From contig CAMVBP010000037.1 in NCBI GenBank assembly GCA_947165795.1, forward strand, positions 1-12,604: 12,604 nt of DNA. The letters run 5' to 3'. Below the pieces are notes generated by a model. The model searched no databases, was not told the DNA's origin, and saw only the letters and a program-made list of their open reading frames with translations. Positions 1 to 10,500 of this stretch are shown piece by piece. Every line of letters begins with the position of its first letter. The stretch's first letter is position 1. The DNA is from an uncultured Treponema sp. (GTDB lineage: Bacteria; Spirochaetota; Spirochaetia; Treponematales; Treponemataceae). Position numbers and translations under genes: made by a program.

Positions 1-1502
1 TTGCATTCTTTGAAGAGCAGATGCTTGACCTTACAGAACGAACTGATACAAACAGTTTAATAACCGTAAAATATGCCTGCCTTGGAAGAAAACGTACACA
101 GAGCTTTATGCTGGATGTTCCGGTTTATGGACGAAACAATATGTCCTGGGATGATGACCGCCGTGCAGCAGTTTTCGTTTCTTCTAAGGACCCTGCCGCA
201 ATGCAGTTTGCAAAATATGTAGCAAGCCTTGTACGCGAAGATCAAAGAACAGAAGTTCCAATGAATATTCAGTATGCGCTCGGAATTTTTGAAGCATTGA
301 ATCAGTTCGGCATTAACTATGTAGTAGACCCTTCTTCTGCATTCGAAGATAATGTCGGAACCTCATCAATAGACTTCCTTCAGTTCCCGTACCAGACGCT
401 TATGTATAAAGGCGGCGACTGTGATGACCTTTCAATTCTTTTCTGTTCACTTTTTGAAGCAGTAGGAATTCGTACTGCATTTATTACAGTTCCGGGACAT
501 ATTTTTATGGCCTTTGATTCGGGCTTGAATGCAGCAGAGGCAGAAGAAAAACTCAGATATCTGTATAATTATATTATTGTTGATGATGAAGTTTGGGTTC
601 CGCTCGAAATTACAATGACCGATGAAGGTTTTTATAAAGCATACCGTTACGGCTCAAGAGAGTGGATGAAGGCTTATTCTCAGGGAACTGCGGCAATGTA
701 CAAAATGGAAGATTCCTGGAAAATTTATCCGCCGATAAGTGTTCCAGGCGCTTCTGCAAAATTCAGTATGCCGGAAGAAGAAGACGTAACCAATGCATTC
801 TCAATGAGTATTGAAGAATACAGTTTTAGTGAAATAAGAAATCTTCTTCAGTTCCGTCCTGTTAAGATTGCAGAAAAACAGGAAGAAGAGACTATAGTTG
901 AATATGAGCTTAACGAAGAAAATCCATTTTCGGATCTTGCATTGCGCGAAATTCTTGCACTTGTCGGAGTAGGTGATGCCGTAGTTCCGATGGGAATTCG
1001 TGAAGAAGAACTTGAAGGTGATGAAGACGAAGAACTGGAAGATTTGTTCTCGTTTGATTCAGATGAATTGACACGTGCTTCAAGTCGTAGAACAGTTGCC
1101 GTAAATAATACTACGGTTGCAAACAGTACTCCGGTAACTGCAACTTCTTCGTGGGGAAGCGCAGCGGCAGTACAGACTGCAAAAGCAGCAGAGCCGGCAG
1201 AACAGGCTTCGGCAGCTGCTTCGCCGGTAACTGAAGATGTTGCACCGCAAACTGCTGACATTGAATCGCTTGCAGCAGATAAAGAAACACTTACAGCAGA
1301 AGTTGAGCTGCAGACTGGTAATACAGAACCGGTTGCAGAAAATATAAAACCGGCAGCTGCAGTTCCTGCACAGGTAACTGCAGATCATACAAAAGCAGGC
1401 GGAGCTTCTGCCGGCACTGTTGCTGCTATTTCTGCACCATTTATTATCGCAGCTACTGCAGCAGGAATTATTATTTATAAAAAGAAAAAAGAAGGAGAGT
1501 AA
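1..1502 (+). CDS. Transglutaminase-like envelope protein with C-terminal membrane anchor (5' end outside window)
   Basis: The frame is open to the left edge (codons from position 3 read AFFEEQ before the ATG at 21), and a protein starting at 21 would lack a signal peptide, so the gene probably starts upstream. Numbering from Met at 21, a transglutaminase-like core is visible: GGDCDDLS with nucleophile candidate Cys134, PGHIFMAF with His160, and VWVPLEIT with Glu196 where family members usually carry Asp. An acidic patch near residues 325-350 is followed by an Ala/Thr/Pro/Glu-rich linker (about 355-463), one hydrophobic helix (464-486) and the tail KKKKEGE. The expected topology is a periplasmic enzyme domain tethered to the cytoplasmic membrane (inference). 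Bacterial members of this fold act as peptidases, amidases or cross-linking enzymes; the substrate is unknown. The tight spacing to the giant lipoprotein gene suggests co-transcription and a shared role. Confidence 0.85.
   Translation, partial: AFFEEQMLDLTERTDTNSLITVKYACLGRKRTQSFMLDVPVYGRNNMSWDDDRRAAVFVSSKDPAAMQFAKYVASLVREDQRTEVPMNIQYALGIFEALNQFGINYVVDPSSAFEDNVGTSSIDFLQFPYQTLMYKGGDCDDLSILFCSLFEAVGIRTAFITVPGHIFMAFDSGLNAAEAEEKLRYLYNYIIVDDEVWVPLEITMTDEGFYKAYRYGSREWMKAYSQGTAAMYKMEDSWKIYPPISVPGASAKFSMPEEEDVTNAFSMSIEEYSFSEIRNLLQFRPVKIAEKQEEETIVEYELNEENPFSDLALREILALVGVGDAVVPMGIREEELEGDEDEELEDLFSFDSDELTRASSRRTVAVNNTTVANSTPVTATSSWGSAAAVQTAKAAEPAEQASAAASPVTEDVAPQTADIESLAADKETLTAEVELQTGNTEPVAENIKPAAAVPAQVTADHTKAGGASAGTVAAISAPFIIAATAAGIIIYKKKKEGE
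1410..1499 (+). other. C-terminal transmembrane anchor and Lys tail of the transglutaminase-like protein
   Basis: Codons 464-486 encode an uninterrupted hydrophobic stretch starting AGTVAAIS and ending GIIIY, followed directly by KKKKEGE. The positive-inside rule puts this tail in the cytoplasm. No LPXTG or PEP motif precedes the helix, so it looks like a stop-transfer anchor rather than a classical sortase signal. The next gene's product ends in the same way. Confidence 0.75.
1492..1497 (+). promoter_or_regulatory. Ribosome binding site of the giant lipoprotein gene
   Basis: AAGGAG lies inside the last codons of the upstream gene, ten bases before the ATG at 1508. It supports that start and suggests the two genes are translated from one message. 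Confidence 0.7.
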
Positions 1503-1507
1503 GCAGA

Positions 1508-1579
1508 ATGAAAAAGTTATTTACAGGTTTATTATCCGTAATATTATTAGGAATTATTTCCAGCGTCTTTTATTCATGT
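1508..1579 (+). other. Lipoprotein signal peptide (Cys24)
   Basis: The N-terminus has a basic start (MKK), a hydrophobic core of Leu, Ile and Val, and FYSC at residues 21-24. Tyr at -2 and Phe at -3 depart from the enterobacterial L-A/S-G/A-C consensus but fit the looser spirochaete lipobox. Asp follows the Cys; in enterobacteria Asp at +2 favours inner-membrane retention, but spirochaete sorting rules differ, so final location is uncertain. Confidence 0.65.
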
Positions 1580-4500
1580 GATACATGGATGAAAGATGAT
1601 GACTTTTATTCTGACATAGAACGGGATGTAAAGATTGCAAATGCCGAGCCGATAAGCGTATTTGTGCGTTATGCAATGACAAAGCAGGGAAAAACAAATC
1701 CTGAAGGCTATTCAACTTTTAAGGTTGGAATTCCGCAGGGAATATCTGCAACAACTGAAACTGAATACGGCTTTGTAAAATGGGCTGCCTTTTCTACAAG
1801 TTTCCTTTCAACAGGTAATCAAAACAAAGACAAGCTCTTTGTAGATGAAAGTGATTATAATTCCAGAATTCGTCCTTATGAACTTTCAAGTTCTGTAGTT
1901 TCTTTTGACAATCCGCGCAGCGCGAACACAGAAGTAACAGTCAACGAATCCAGAAGTGATATTTTTATTGTTCCGGTTGTTACAGAAAGACCAAAAGTAA
2001 ACCTTACTATTCCGGCACGCGGAAGTAATGATGTCGTAAGAAATATGTCTGTACGAATCAGCTTTACAAAGCCAATGGATCCTTCTTCTTTTTTGGAGGA
2101 AGACGCAGTTTCGATAACAGAAGGTTCAATTACAATTATTGATGGTGAAATGGAAATTGAAAGTAAAGATATTTCGAACCTTTTTGAAGATCCTATTTTG
2201 AGCCGAAATGGAAAAATGCTTACTCTCAAATTTACTCCTGCCGGATTACATGAAGGATACGATTCAAAATCTACAGTAAATATTACGATTTCCAAGGAAG
2301 TAAAAGATATTTACGGCTTCTCTATGGTTGATGATGAAACAATCAGTTTTACAGCCGGAAGCGGTATGGACTCTTATGCTCCACGTATTACACAGCTTAC
2401 AGCAGGAAGAGGTCTTGAATTCGGACAGTTCCAGGGAATGTATGATTCTGCTTTGGTAATGCAGAATCTGGATAATACAAAAACTAAATTCAAGCTTACT
2501 ACTGGTTCAAATGATGCCGCTGCCAGCCTTTCTTCTACATTCTATAATTCTAATAACGGTATTTATCAGGCACTTGTTAAAAACCGTGTAAGCGATAAGG
2601 TTACTATCCGCGTTTATGCAGAAGACCTTACCGGTAATAATAATGACCACCTTGAAAATGATGTTGCCATGGTTGCAATCCGTTCTAAGCCTCTGTTCAA
2701 TGATGCTGGAACTGCAGTTTCTTCATATGACGATAATACACTTTCTATGGCTTATATTCCTCAGGGAGATATTGCAGAAATAGGAAGACCTCTTAATAAG
2801 ACATATTCAAGACTCGTTCAGGATGAGAAAAACAGACTTACTGCTCTTGGCGACGATTCATTTGATGATAATACTTCTGGTGTTGGATGTCTCTTTGTTT
2901 ATGATATGTCTAGTATTAATGTCCCGGATGGATTAATTCAGATTGATGTTGCTGCAATAGATAATATTTCTAACAGCGGATTTACAGAATATACAGATAT
3001 TACAGAAGTTAATGGAAACGGATGGGGAACTATATTTGTAGTAAAAGATACTACACCTCCAGCAGCCCTCAGTTCTGGACAAGTAAGCTTTACACGTACA
3101 GATAATTCTGATCCTATGGATCTGGACGATTTCTATAATGCAGTTGAATATGAAAAGCTTAAGATTTCTGTTTCTGGTCCTGCAATTGTGGATTCCGGCA
3201 ATGCACTCCTCCGTTCAAATAAAGTTTATTGGATTGTAAAAGAAATAGATGATACAGTTACAAGCGAAAATGTTGCCGAAGAATTTGAATCTGCAGCAGA
3301 TACTGACTGGAAAGAGGCAGTTCCTGCAAATGTATTCCAAAACTTTACTGCTCCTACACAGGATAATCCTGAAGGACAGCGTTTTGCTTATGCTCTTAAA
3401 GATGATATGGGCAATATTTTTGCAGATATTCTTCCTGAAAGAATTAAGTTTGACTGCAACGCGCCTGTTGTCGGTACGCTTGAATGGGAAGCTGCTGATG
3501 GTTCTGCAGCTGGTGTTACAACCGGAAACATACTTAATAATCAGACTTTGATTATTCCTGTAACCGAAGAAACTTCGGGAATAGAAAAACTGGAACTTTC
3601 TGTAAGGCATGTTAATGCTTCTGGAACAGAAGAAGAGGCTTATGGAACTCCATTTGCCGGAAACTTTAGTATTTCTGTTGTTAAAACAAGTGGAACTACA
3701 GAAAATCTTACTTCTTCAGATTATTCTATTGATACTGCTAATACAAAGGTTCTTAAATTTACAAATCCTGCAACAGACTGGCAGACAATCCAGATTAATG
3801 GAATTCAGATTGCAGATTCTGCAACAGAGGGTAATTACAAAATAAGAGTAACTGTAAAAGATGCTGCTCTTAACGAAACTACTTCTGCACAACCGGTTGA
3901 ATTAAGCAATGACTCTACAAATCCGGTTATTGAAAAGATTATTGTTCCGAATATCCGTAAAGGTATTATTGCCGGAGAAACAACAGAAACATACTGGGCA
4001 GATTATTCTTCTCTGGATACAAGTGCATCAATTCCAAAGACAACTATTTATGTTACATTCAACGAAAGTAACTCCGGAGCAAATGTATTTGACTTTACCG
4101 ATTCAACGATAAGTCTTACCTCTGCAACAAAGGTTTATAAAGCAAAACTGAATTCTGCAGGAGATGGTTTTGAACCGGATGGAGCAGAACTTGCAAAAGA
4201 GATTTCCGGAAAAGTTCTTAAACTTACTTCTTATAATGACATTATGCGCATTAAGGGAAGTTCTGTAACTCTTATATTTACAGATGTTCAGCTTTCACGA
4301 ATTATAAACGTTAATTCTGAAAAGTCTGGAATTAAACTTAAAATTTCCGATAGAGCGACAAACGTTTCTGCAGAAGAAACCTCTATAAAGAGTGGAACCA
4401 ATATTACTGCAGCAACTCTTCCTCTTTCATTTACAGAATTCAGCTATGATAATACAACTCCTACTGTATCATTAACTAAAATAGAAGACAGGGGAGCTGG

Positions 4501-7500
4501 TACAAACAGCCTTTCAGCAGATGCAGGCTTTACAAACGAAACATATATTAATGCCGAATTAAGTCTTGTCGGATATTATTCAGGTATTAGTGCCCTTACG
4601 TTAGACGGTGCGGTATTTGATGAAACAACAAGCATTCAGGCTTATATTAATGGGTGGGAAACAATCGTAACTGCAGGAGATATAACTTCAGCAGTTTCAA
4701 CAGTAAGTTTTGCCAATAAGGTAATTGTTGGTACGAATATTACTGTTTCAATCAGCAATCTCAGACTTATTCAGGAAAGCGGAGCTTTGCCTTCTGTAAC
4801 TGTAGATAACGGTCTAAAGACTGTAAAAATTACAGCAACAACCCTTGGTGGAAATACAAGTACAATAAATAATTCTTCAACAAAGTCAATTACTTACGAC
4901 TCTGTAAGACCAAGCTGGAATGGAAACGGACTTTATACAACAACTCAGGCAACTTCTTCATTTACTGTTAATCCGAATCATGTATGGCCGCATCCAAAGG
5001 CTCCTGATGTTGAAGCTTCGCAAAGAGCTTATGGCTTAAAGGATGAAGTAGAAGGAAATACAGCTGGAGATCTTTACTTCTATGTAGCTCAAGATGGCGC
5101 ATCTTATGCTGCTCCAATACGTATAGAAGCAGATGTTGAAGAATTAAACAGAAATTCAAATTCAATTTATATAGAAAATGTTTCCGGCTCAACTTATGAA
5201 GGTGTCGGAACTTCTGCAAGTAATTCAGGTCCATTTGCATATCACGGTCTTACACCTGCTGTCGGTGCAAATTGTAAATTTAATACCTATGTAGTTGATA
5301 AAGCAGGTAATAAGTCAGATGTAATTACATTCCATATTATAATCGATTCGATTATGCAAAACGATTCAGAAGATTTGAACAGCTATATAGAAATTGAAGT
5401 ACCAAACGGTTTTGAAGCTTCTAATATGCATAAGAATCCTGTAAGAAGTTCTACTTCTTTGAATGCTACTGATGGTTATGTATATTGTATAAGAAGCAGT
5501 TTAACACCTTACTATATAAGTACATATGATTATGTACTTAAGAAGTTTGATGATAACCCGTATAAGATTAGAATTAAGCTTGGTAACGGTACAGGTGGTT
5601 ATGGAAAAGCAGGAGAACAAATAACTTCTTCTCCTATAGAAAAATATTCAGTTACTCACTTGTATGGAAATTTCAGCAGTACTCATCACAGCACATTAGG
5701 TTATCTGTCAAATTCATATCTTCAGGGAGCATTTAGTCCTGAAGAACCCGATGCAGAAAATAATGGAAACCCATACTGGCATGATTACAAAAGAGGTGAT
5801 TCTAATACAGATTTAGATATAACAAGTGAAATTGATTCAAACGGAGACATTATAATTACTCTTCCAAACAGAAATTGTCCGCCGCTTGCACTCTGGCTTA
5901 AAGATGGTTGTGATAACCAGAGCTATGTACTTATAAGACCAGGATTGGCTTCTGTTCTTGGAAAAACTAGTCTAGCAGATTATGAACATGTAGGCTGGGT
6001 AATTGATGGCGAGGTTCAGCAAGGCACAAAGTCTATGAGCTATAGTGGAGTTACCAAGAAGACATTTGGTGATGTCCTTTATTACAAGGGAACACCTGTT
6101 CTTTCTCTTGAAAATTCTGATACAGCTCTCTTTAGCAGTTCAGATACCGGATATACCTTGAGAACAAAGCTTATTTCCTGGTCTGGTACAAACGCTCCTT
6201 CTCAAAGTGATTTTGAAGCAGATACTGGAACATGGACTTCTATTAAAGCAACTGCTCAATCTGCGCTTGAAATGAATTTAAATCTTCCTACACCGTCTCC
6301 AAATACTGATGCAGCAGAATTATGGTATATTATGGAAGATACTGTAGGTAACTTCAGAATTACAAAGCTTACAGACGGAAGTGCATCAAAATGGATGTAC
6401 GATAACGAAGCACCAGTTCCGGAGGTAAATTCAAATTTAAGTGAATATATTAATACAATTATAACTGATGGTCCTGTAGATGCAAATAATAATCCGACAG
6501 GTGTAAACTATTATAGTTCAATCTCTACTGTAGCTTATACGATTATCGATGAAGGTTCTGGTGTTTATTATGATGGAGACAGAACTTATTCAGATGATGA
6601 ACGAGAACAGGCAATTGTAAAATCTTCTTACGATATTTCTTCAAAACTTCCAAATTCTTCTATGAAGATTGATATTCCGGATATTGAAGATTTTGTTGGA
6701 AATACTGCCTCTATGGGATTAACAAAAGATAATGTAAGTAACTGGGTAAAGCAGAGTGTTCCAGAACTCGATCTTTCAACTTCTAACCTTACTAATGTAT
6801 ACTTAAGAGACAAAATAGAAGCTGGCGATCATAATTCTGGTATGGATAACTGGAATGACTGGGGAATCAGCCGTTCATACGTCGCTTCTGATAAAACTTA
6901 CAAAATTACAGCTTCTAAATATCGACATAAGATGTATGTAAAGCTTAATGCAAAATGGCACGAAAATGATTCAAGTAGTTATACAACTTCGGATTCAAAA
7001 GACTTGCTTGGCTGGATTGTAAGAACATCACCTCTTTCAGATACTGCTACTAATGTAAATGACAAATTCAAGACTTTCTATGATGCTTCTCTTGTAGGAT
7101 CTGTAATTACAGAAATAACTGATAATAAATATTTATTCGAAAAGAATGATGATAGTGAATGGAATTCTGTTAACCCTGTAACTTACTTCTATCCTGTAAA
7201 TAAAGCGGGGCTTATTTGTAGAACTCCTATTATCGTAAGATTCGAGGCAAATGTGTCTCCGTCTATAAAACCAAATACACTTTCTTATCCGGATGTTGGC
7301 TCATATGTAAATGGTGATGAAAAGATTAACTACTTAAAGGGAACTTCTAAATTCACGTTTACAACAAATGATAATACACTTTCAAGCTGTGAAATTCTGA
7401 TAGGTGGTCAGTATAGCAGTAATAAATATACATATACAGATTCAGCCTCTGGCTTAGAGAAAAATGGTTATGAATATACTCTTGATTTATCTAAACTTGG

Positions 7501-10500
7501 AACCTCAATTTCTGGTACCGAACTTTATATAAAACTGTATACAGAAACTGAATTTACAACCTATCGTATTTTTGGACCTGCCGGGGCAAATAACTGGACA
7601 TATGATGCAACGCCTCCAGACTTTGCTTTAGCAGCTTCTAATCCAGTTACTATAGCTGGAAGTTCAGGTGAACTCTGGCAGAATACATCTTCTTCTGTAT
7701 ATTACTTTAGCAGCAACAATATTCTGGTTTCATTTGGCTACTCTGCAACAGATATTCTGAAATATGAAGCAAAAATAGAAAAACAAGGTGATACTTCAAC
7801 TCCAGACTTTACAGATATTACTTCTTCATTTGATAAAACAAATAAAACTTATACGCTCAGTGGATTAGAGGAAGGAAAACTTTATACTATAACATTCCGC
7901 GCAACTGATAAGGCAGAAAATGCAACAACATTAACTGCTATAAAAGTTCAAAAAGATACAACCGCTCCAACAGGTACTGTTTCTCATACACTTACAAAGG
8001 CTTCTTCCGGAACTCCTGTAGAAAATACCCATTACAGCATAGTTAATGGTACAGAAGACGGAGCAGAAAAACAGACAATTTACTACAGAAACTCTGGAAC
8101 AGACAGATTAACTGCTATTACAATCAGCATTTCAAGTCCTTCTGATTCTGGTTCAGGTTTAGACAGTGTATATTACACAGTTGATGGCGGAGCAGAAACT
8201 GCCCTTTCAGGAACATACAGTCTTCCGGTTACTCTTTCAGAAGGTCTTGAAGCAACTTATAAGATTTATGTAAAAGATAAACTTAACAATTCTAAACTCT
8301 TAAAGACTGTTGTTGTAAACGGTAAGAATCCTTTGGGAACTGTTTCTTTCACTCAGGTAACCGGTACAAAACTTACTGCCGATACTGCAGAAGGCACAGA
8401 CTCTATTTATTACAATTCAACAAGTATAGCTGAAATTCAGCTTGCAATAAGTAGTGTTCAGGATTCTCGTGGTAACACACCTGCAAGTGCAGAAAATGCA
8501 GTTAAGATTTTCTACCAGAAGGGAAGTTCAACTCCTGATGATATTACAGGAACATTAAAGCGTCCTTGTCCTATAGGAGATACAAATAATACTGCAACTT
8601 ATACTGTATATGCAGAAGACTCTCTTGGTAATAAGAAGATTCTCAGAAAGTATGTTCTGAACGGAAAACTGCCTGCCGGTGCTGTAACTTATTCAGCAGA
8701 AGAGGGAACTGCAGTCGACGGAACAGATTCTTCTATTATCTACTTCAAGTCTACAGGTTCAGCTCCTGTTACAAGCATTAATCTTACTTCAACAGTAAAA
8801 GATGCAGAGGACAATGCTGCAACTTTGTATTACCAGATTGGCGATGGTGAATTAACTGCAATGACAGGAACAGCTTTGCCTTGTCCAGGTTCAGCAGTTT
8901 CTTATGAAGCAACCTATAAGATTTATGGAAAGGATACTGTTGGAAATATATCTGCAGTTCTTGCAACCTTTACTCTTAAAGGTGCGGCTCCTACAGGTTC
9001 TATAGATTCTTATGTTCTTAAGAAGAATTCAACACAAGCTGTTGAAGCAACTGATACTGCACCTGGTGATTATATTGCTACCGTAACAGAATCCAATGGT
9101 GTAATTTCAGCTGTATCATTTATTTATAATCCGGCAAAGGTAAATTTAATTACTATTAATCCGGGAACTATTACAGATTGTGGTTCCGGATCGTCTATTG
9201 TAATGACAATTGATGGTAATTACGAAATGAATGGCAGCAATATAAAGACTTATTCTACTTCTTCAGCTTTTGATATTGAACTTGACGCTAACTGGACAAC
9301 TAAGAAAGTTTATAGAATTTTTGTAAGAGATGCCGCCGGAAATGAGACCCGTTTAATTAAATATGAATTTAAAGCACACGGCTCTGCGCCTGTAGTAGAC
9401 AAAGAAAATGATAAGATTGGTTATACTGGTCTTGCTCAGGTTCCAACATATCCTGGAACTTATAATGCAGGTAATAAATCTAACTGGATAAAATCTTTTG
9501 CAAATAACGATTCAAATTATTCGGTTAGTCCTACACCGGTAGAACTTAAATCAGGAAAAATTTCTATAATCAAATATAATGATGGAGTTCCTGAATCTAA
9601 TCCTTCAAATGTCACTGATTATGTTATAAGACAGGTTGATGCAAATACAAAATTTACTCTGCCGGTAAAGAAATCTTCATTACCTTCTAATAATTTGTAT
9701 TATGGAATAACTTATGGTTCTATTAAAGAATCAGATGTTGATTGGAATGGTCCTGTGGATGTTTCTGGTGGAAAGCTTACAAATATTTCTCTTGATATGA
9801 GTAAGATTTCTAAGCTTTATACCTTTATATTTGTATGGTATAAGGATGAACTTGGAAATATTTGTGTTCACAATCTTGTTTTCTATAGTACAGAAGGCTA
9901 TGCTCAAAACTGGTGGACAAAGGCAGACTATGCCGGAGATGTAAATACCGGAGATTCTTATGTTTCTCCAGATATTTCAATTGAACGCAGAATGCGCGGC
10001 GGTGCATTTGGAAGTGCATGGAATACATTAGTAGGTTCTGCCGGAACAACTGTTTCGACAATCAGCTCTGCGGCTGTTACATATACAGAACCGGTTACAA
10101 GCTCTGTATATAATGCAGTAAAAGATATTTCTGCACCGGTAGCTTCTTTAGTTAAGTCAACGCCTTCTGCTCTGGCCGGAGTAAATATTTCGGAAATTAT
10201 TGCAGGAATAAATAAAACAGAAGCATCTTCTGTTACAGAAACTCCTGCGGCCGCTATGGCTGTAGAAAATACAGCTTCTGCAAATGCGGTACCTTCTGCT
10301 GCTAATAAGAAACCTGCTAAGTCTGCTCGTGCTTCGAGAAATGGTGTTTCTGAAGTTCAGGCGCCGGTGGCTGCTCAGGTTCAGAGTACAGCGGCTGTAC
10401 AAATTACTGTAGAAAACGAAGCTCAGGCAGAAGCAATGGATTTTGCCGGAACCGTTACAAAAGTTATTGCGGCAGTTATCTGCGCACTGCTTCTTAGCAT

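Noticed and set aside
21..23. ATG at 21 as the true start of the first gene
   Set aside because: The frame is open to the window edge, and starting here would leave an envelope-type enzyme with no export signal and a start in what looks like the middle of a domain.
848..1261. Antisense open frame of 137 codons with long Ser runs
   Set aside because: The Ser runs mirror the Glu/Asp-rich acidic patch on the sense strand; there is no independent coding evidence.
1080..1388. Antisense open frame of 102 codons rich in Cys
   Set aside because: The Cys come from reading Ala GCA codons of the transglutaminase-like linker backwards as TGC. It has no ribosome binding site and lies wholly inside a well-supported gene.
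1400..1500. Sortase (LPXTG) or exosortase (PEP) sorting signal
   Set aside because: The three-part layout is present but neither motif is found before the helix, so only a stop-transfer anchor can be supported.
3249..4112. Several Leu/Gln-rich frames in +1 register inside the giant gene
   Set aside because: They are composition shadows of the giant reading frame, with no start signals and no recognisable domains.
5800..5860. Calcium-binding or dockerin-type loop (DSNTDLD, DSNGD)
   Set aside because: The Asp spacing does not complete a dockerin or EF-hand loop and there is no second copy; kept only as a note on the central region.
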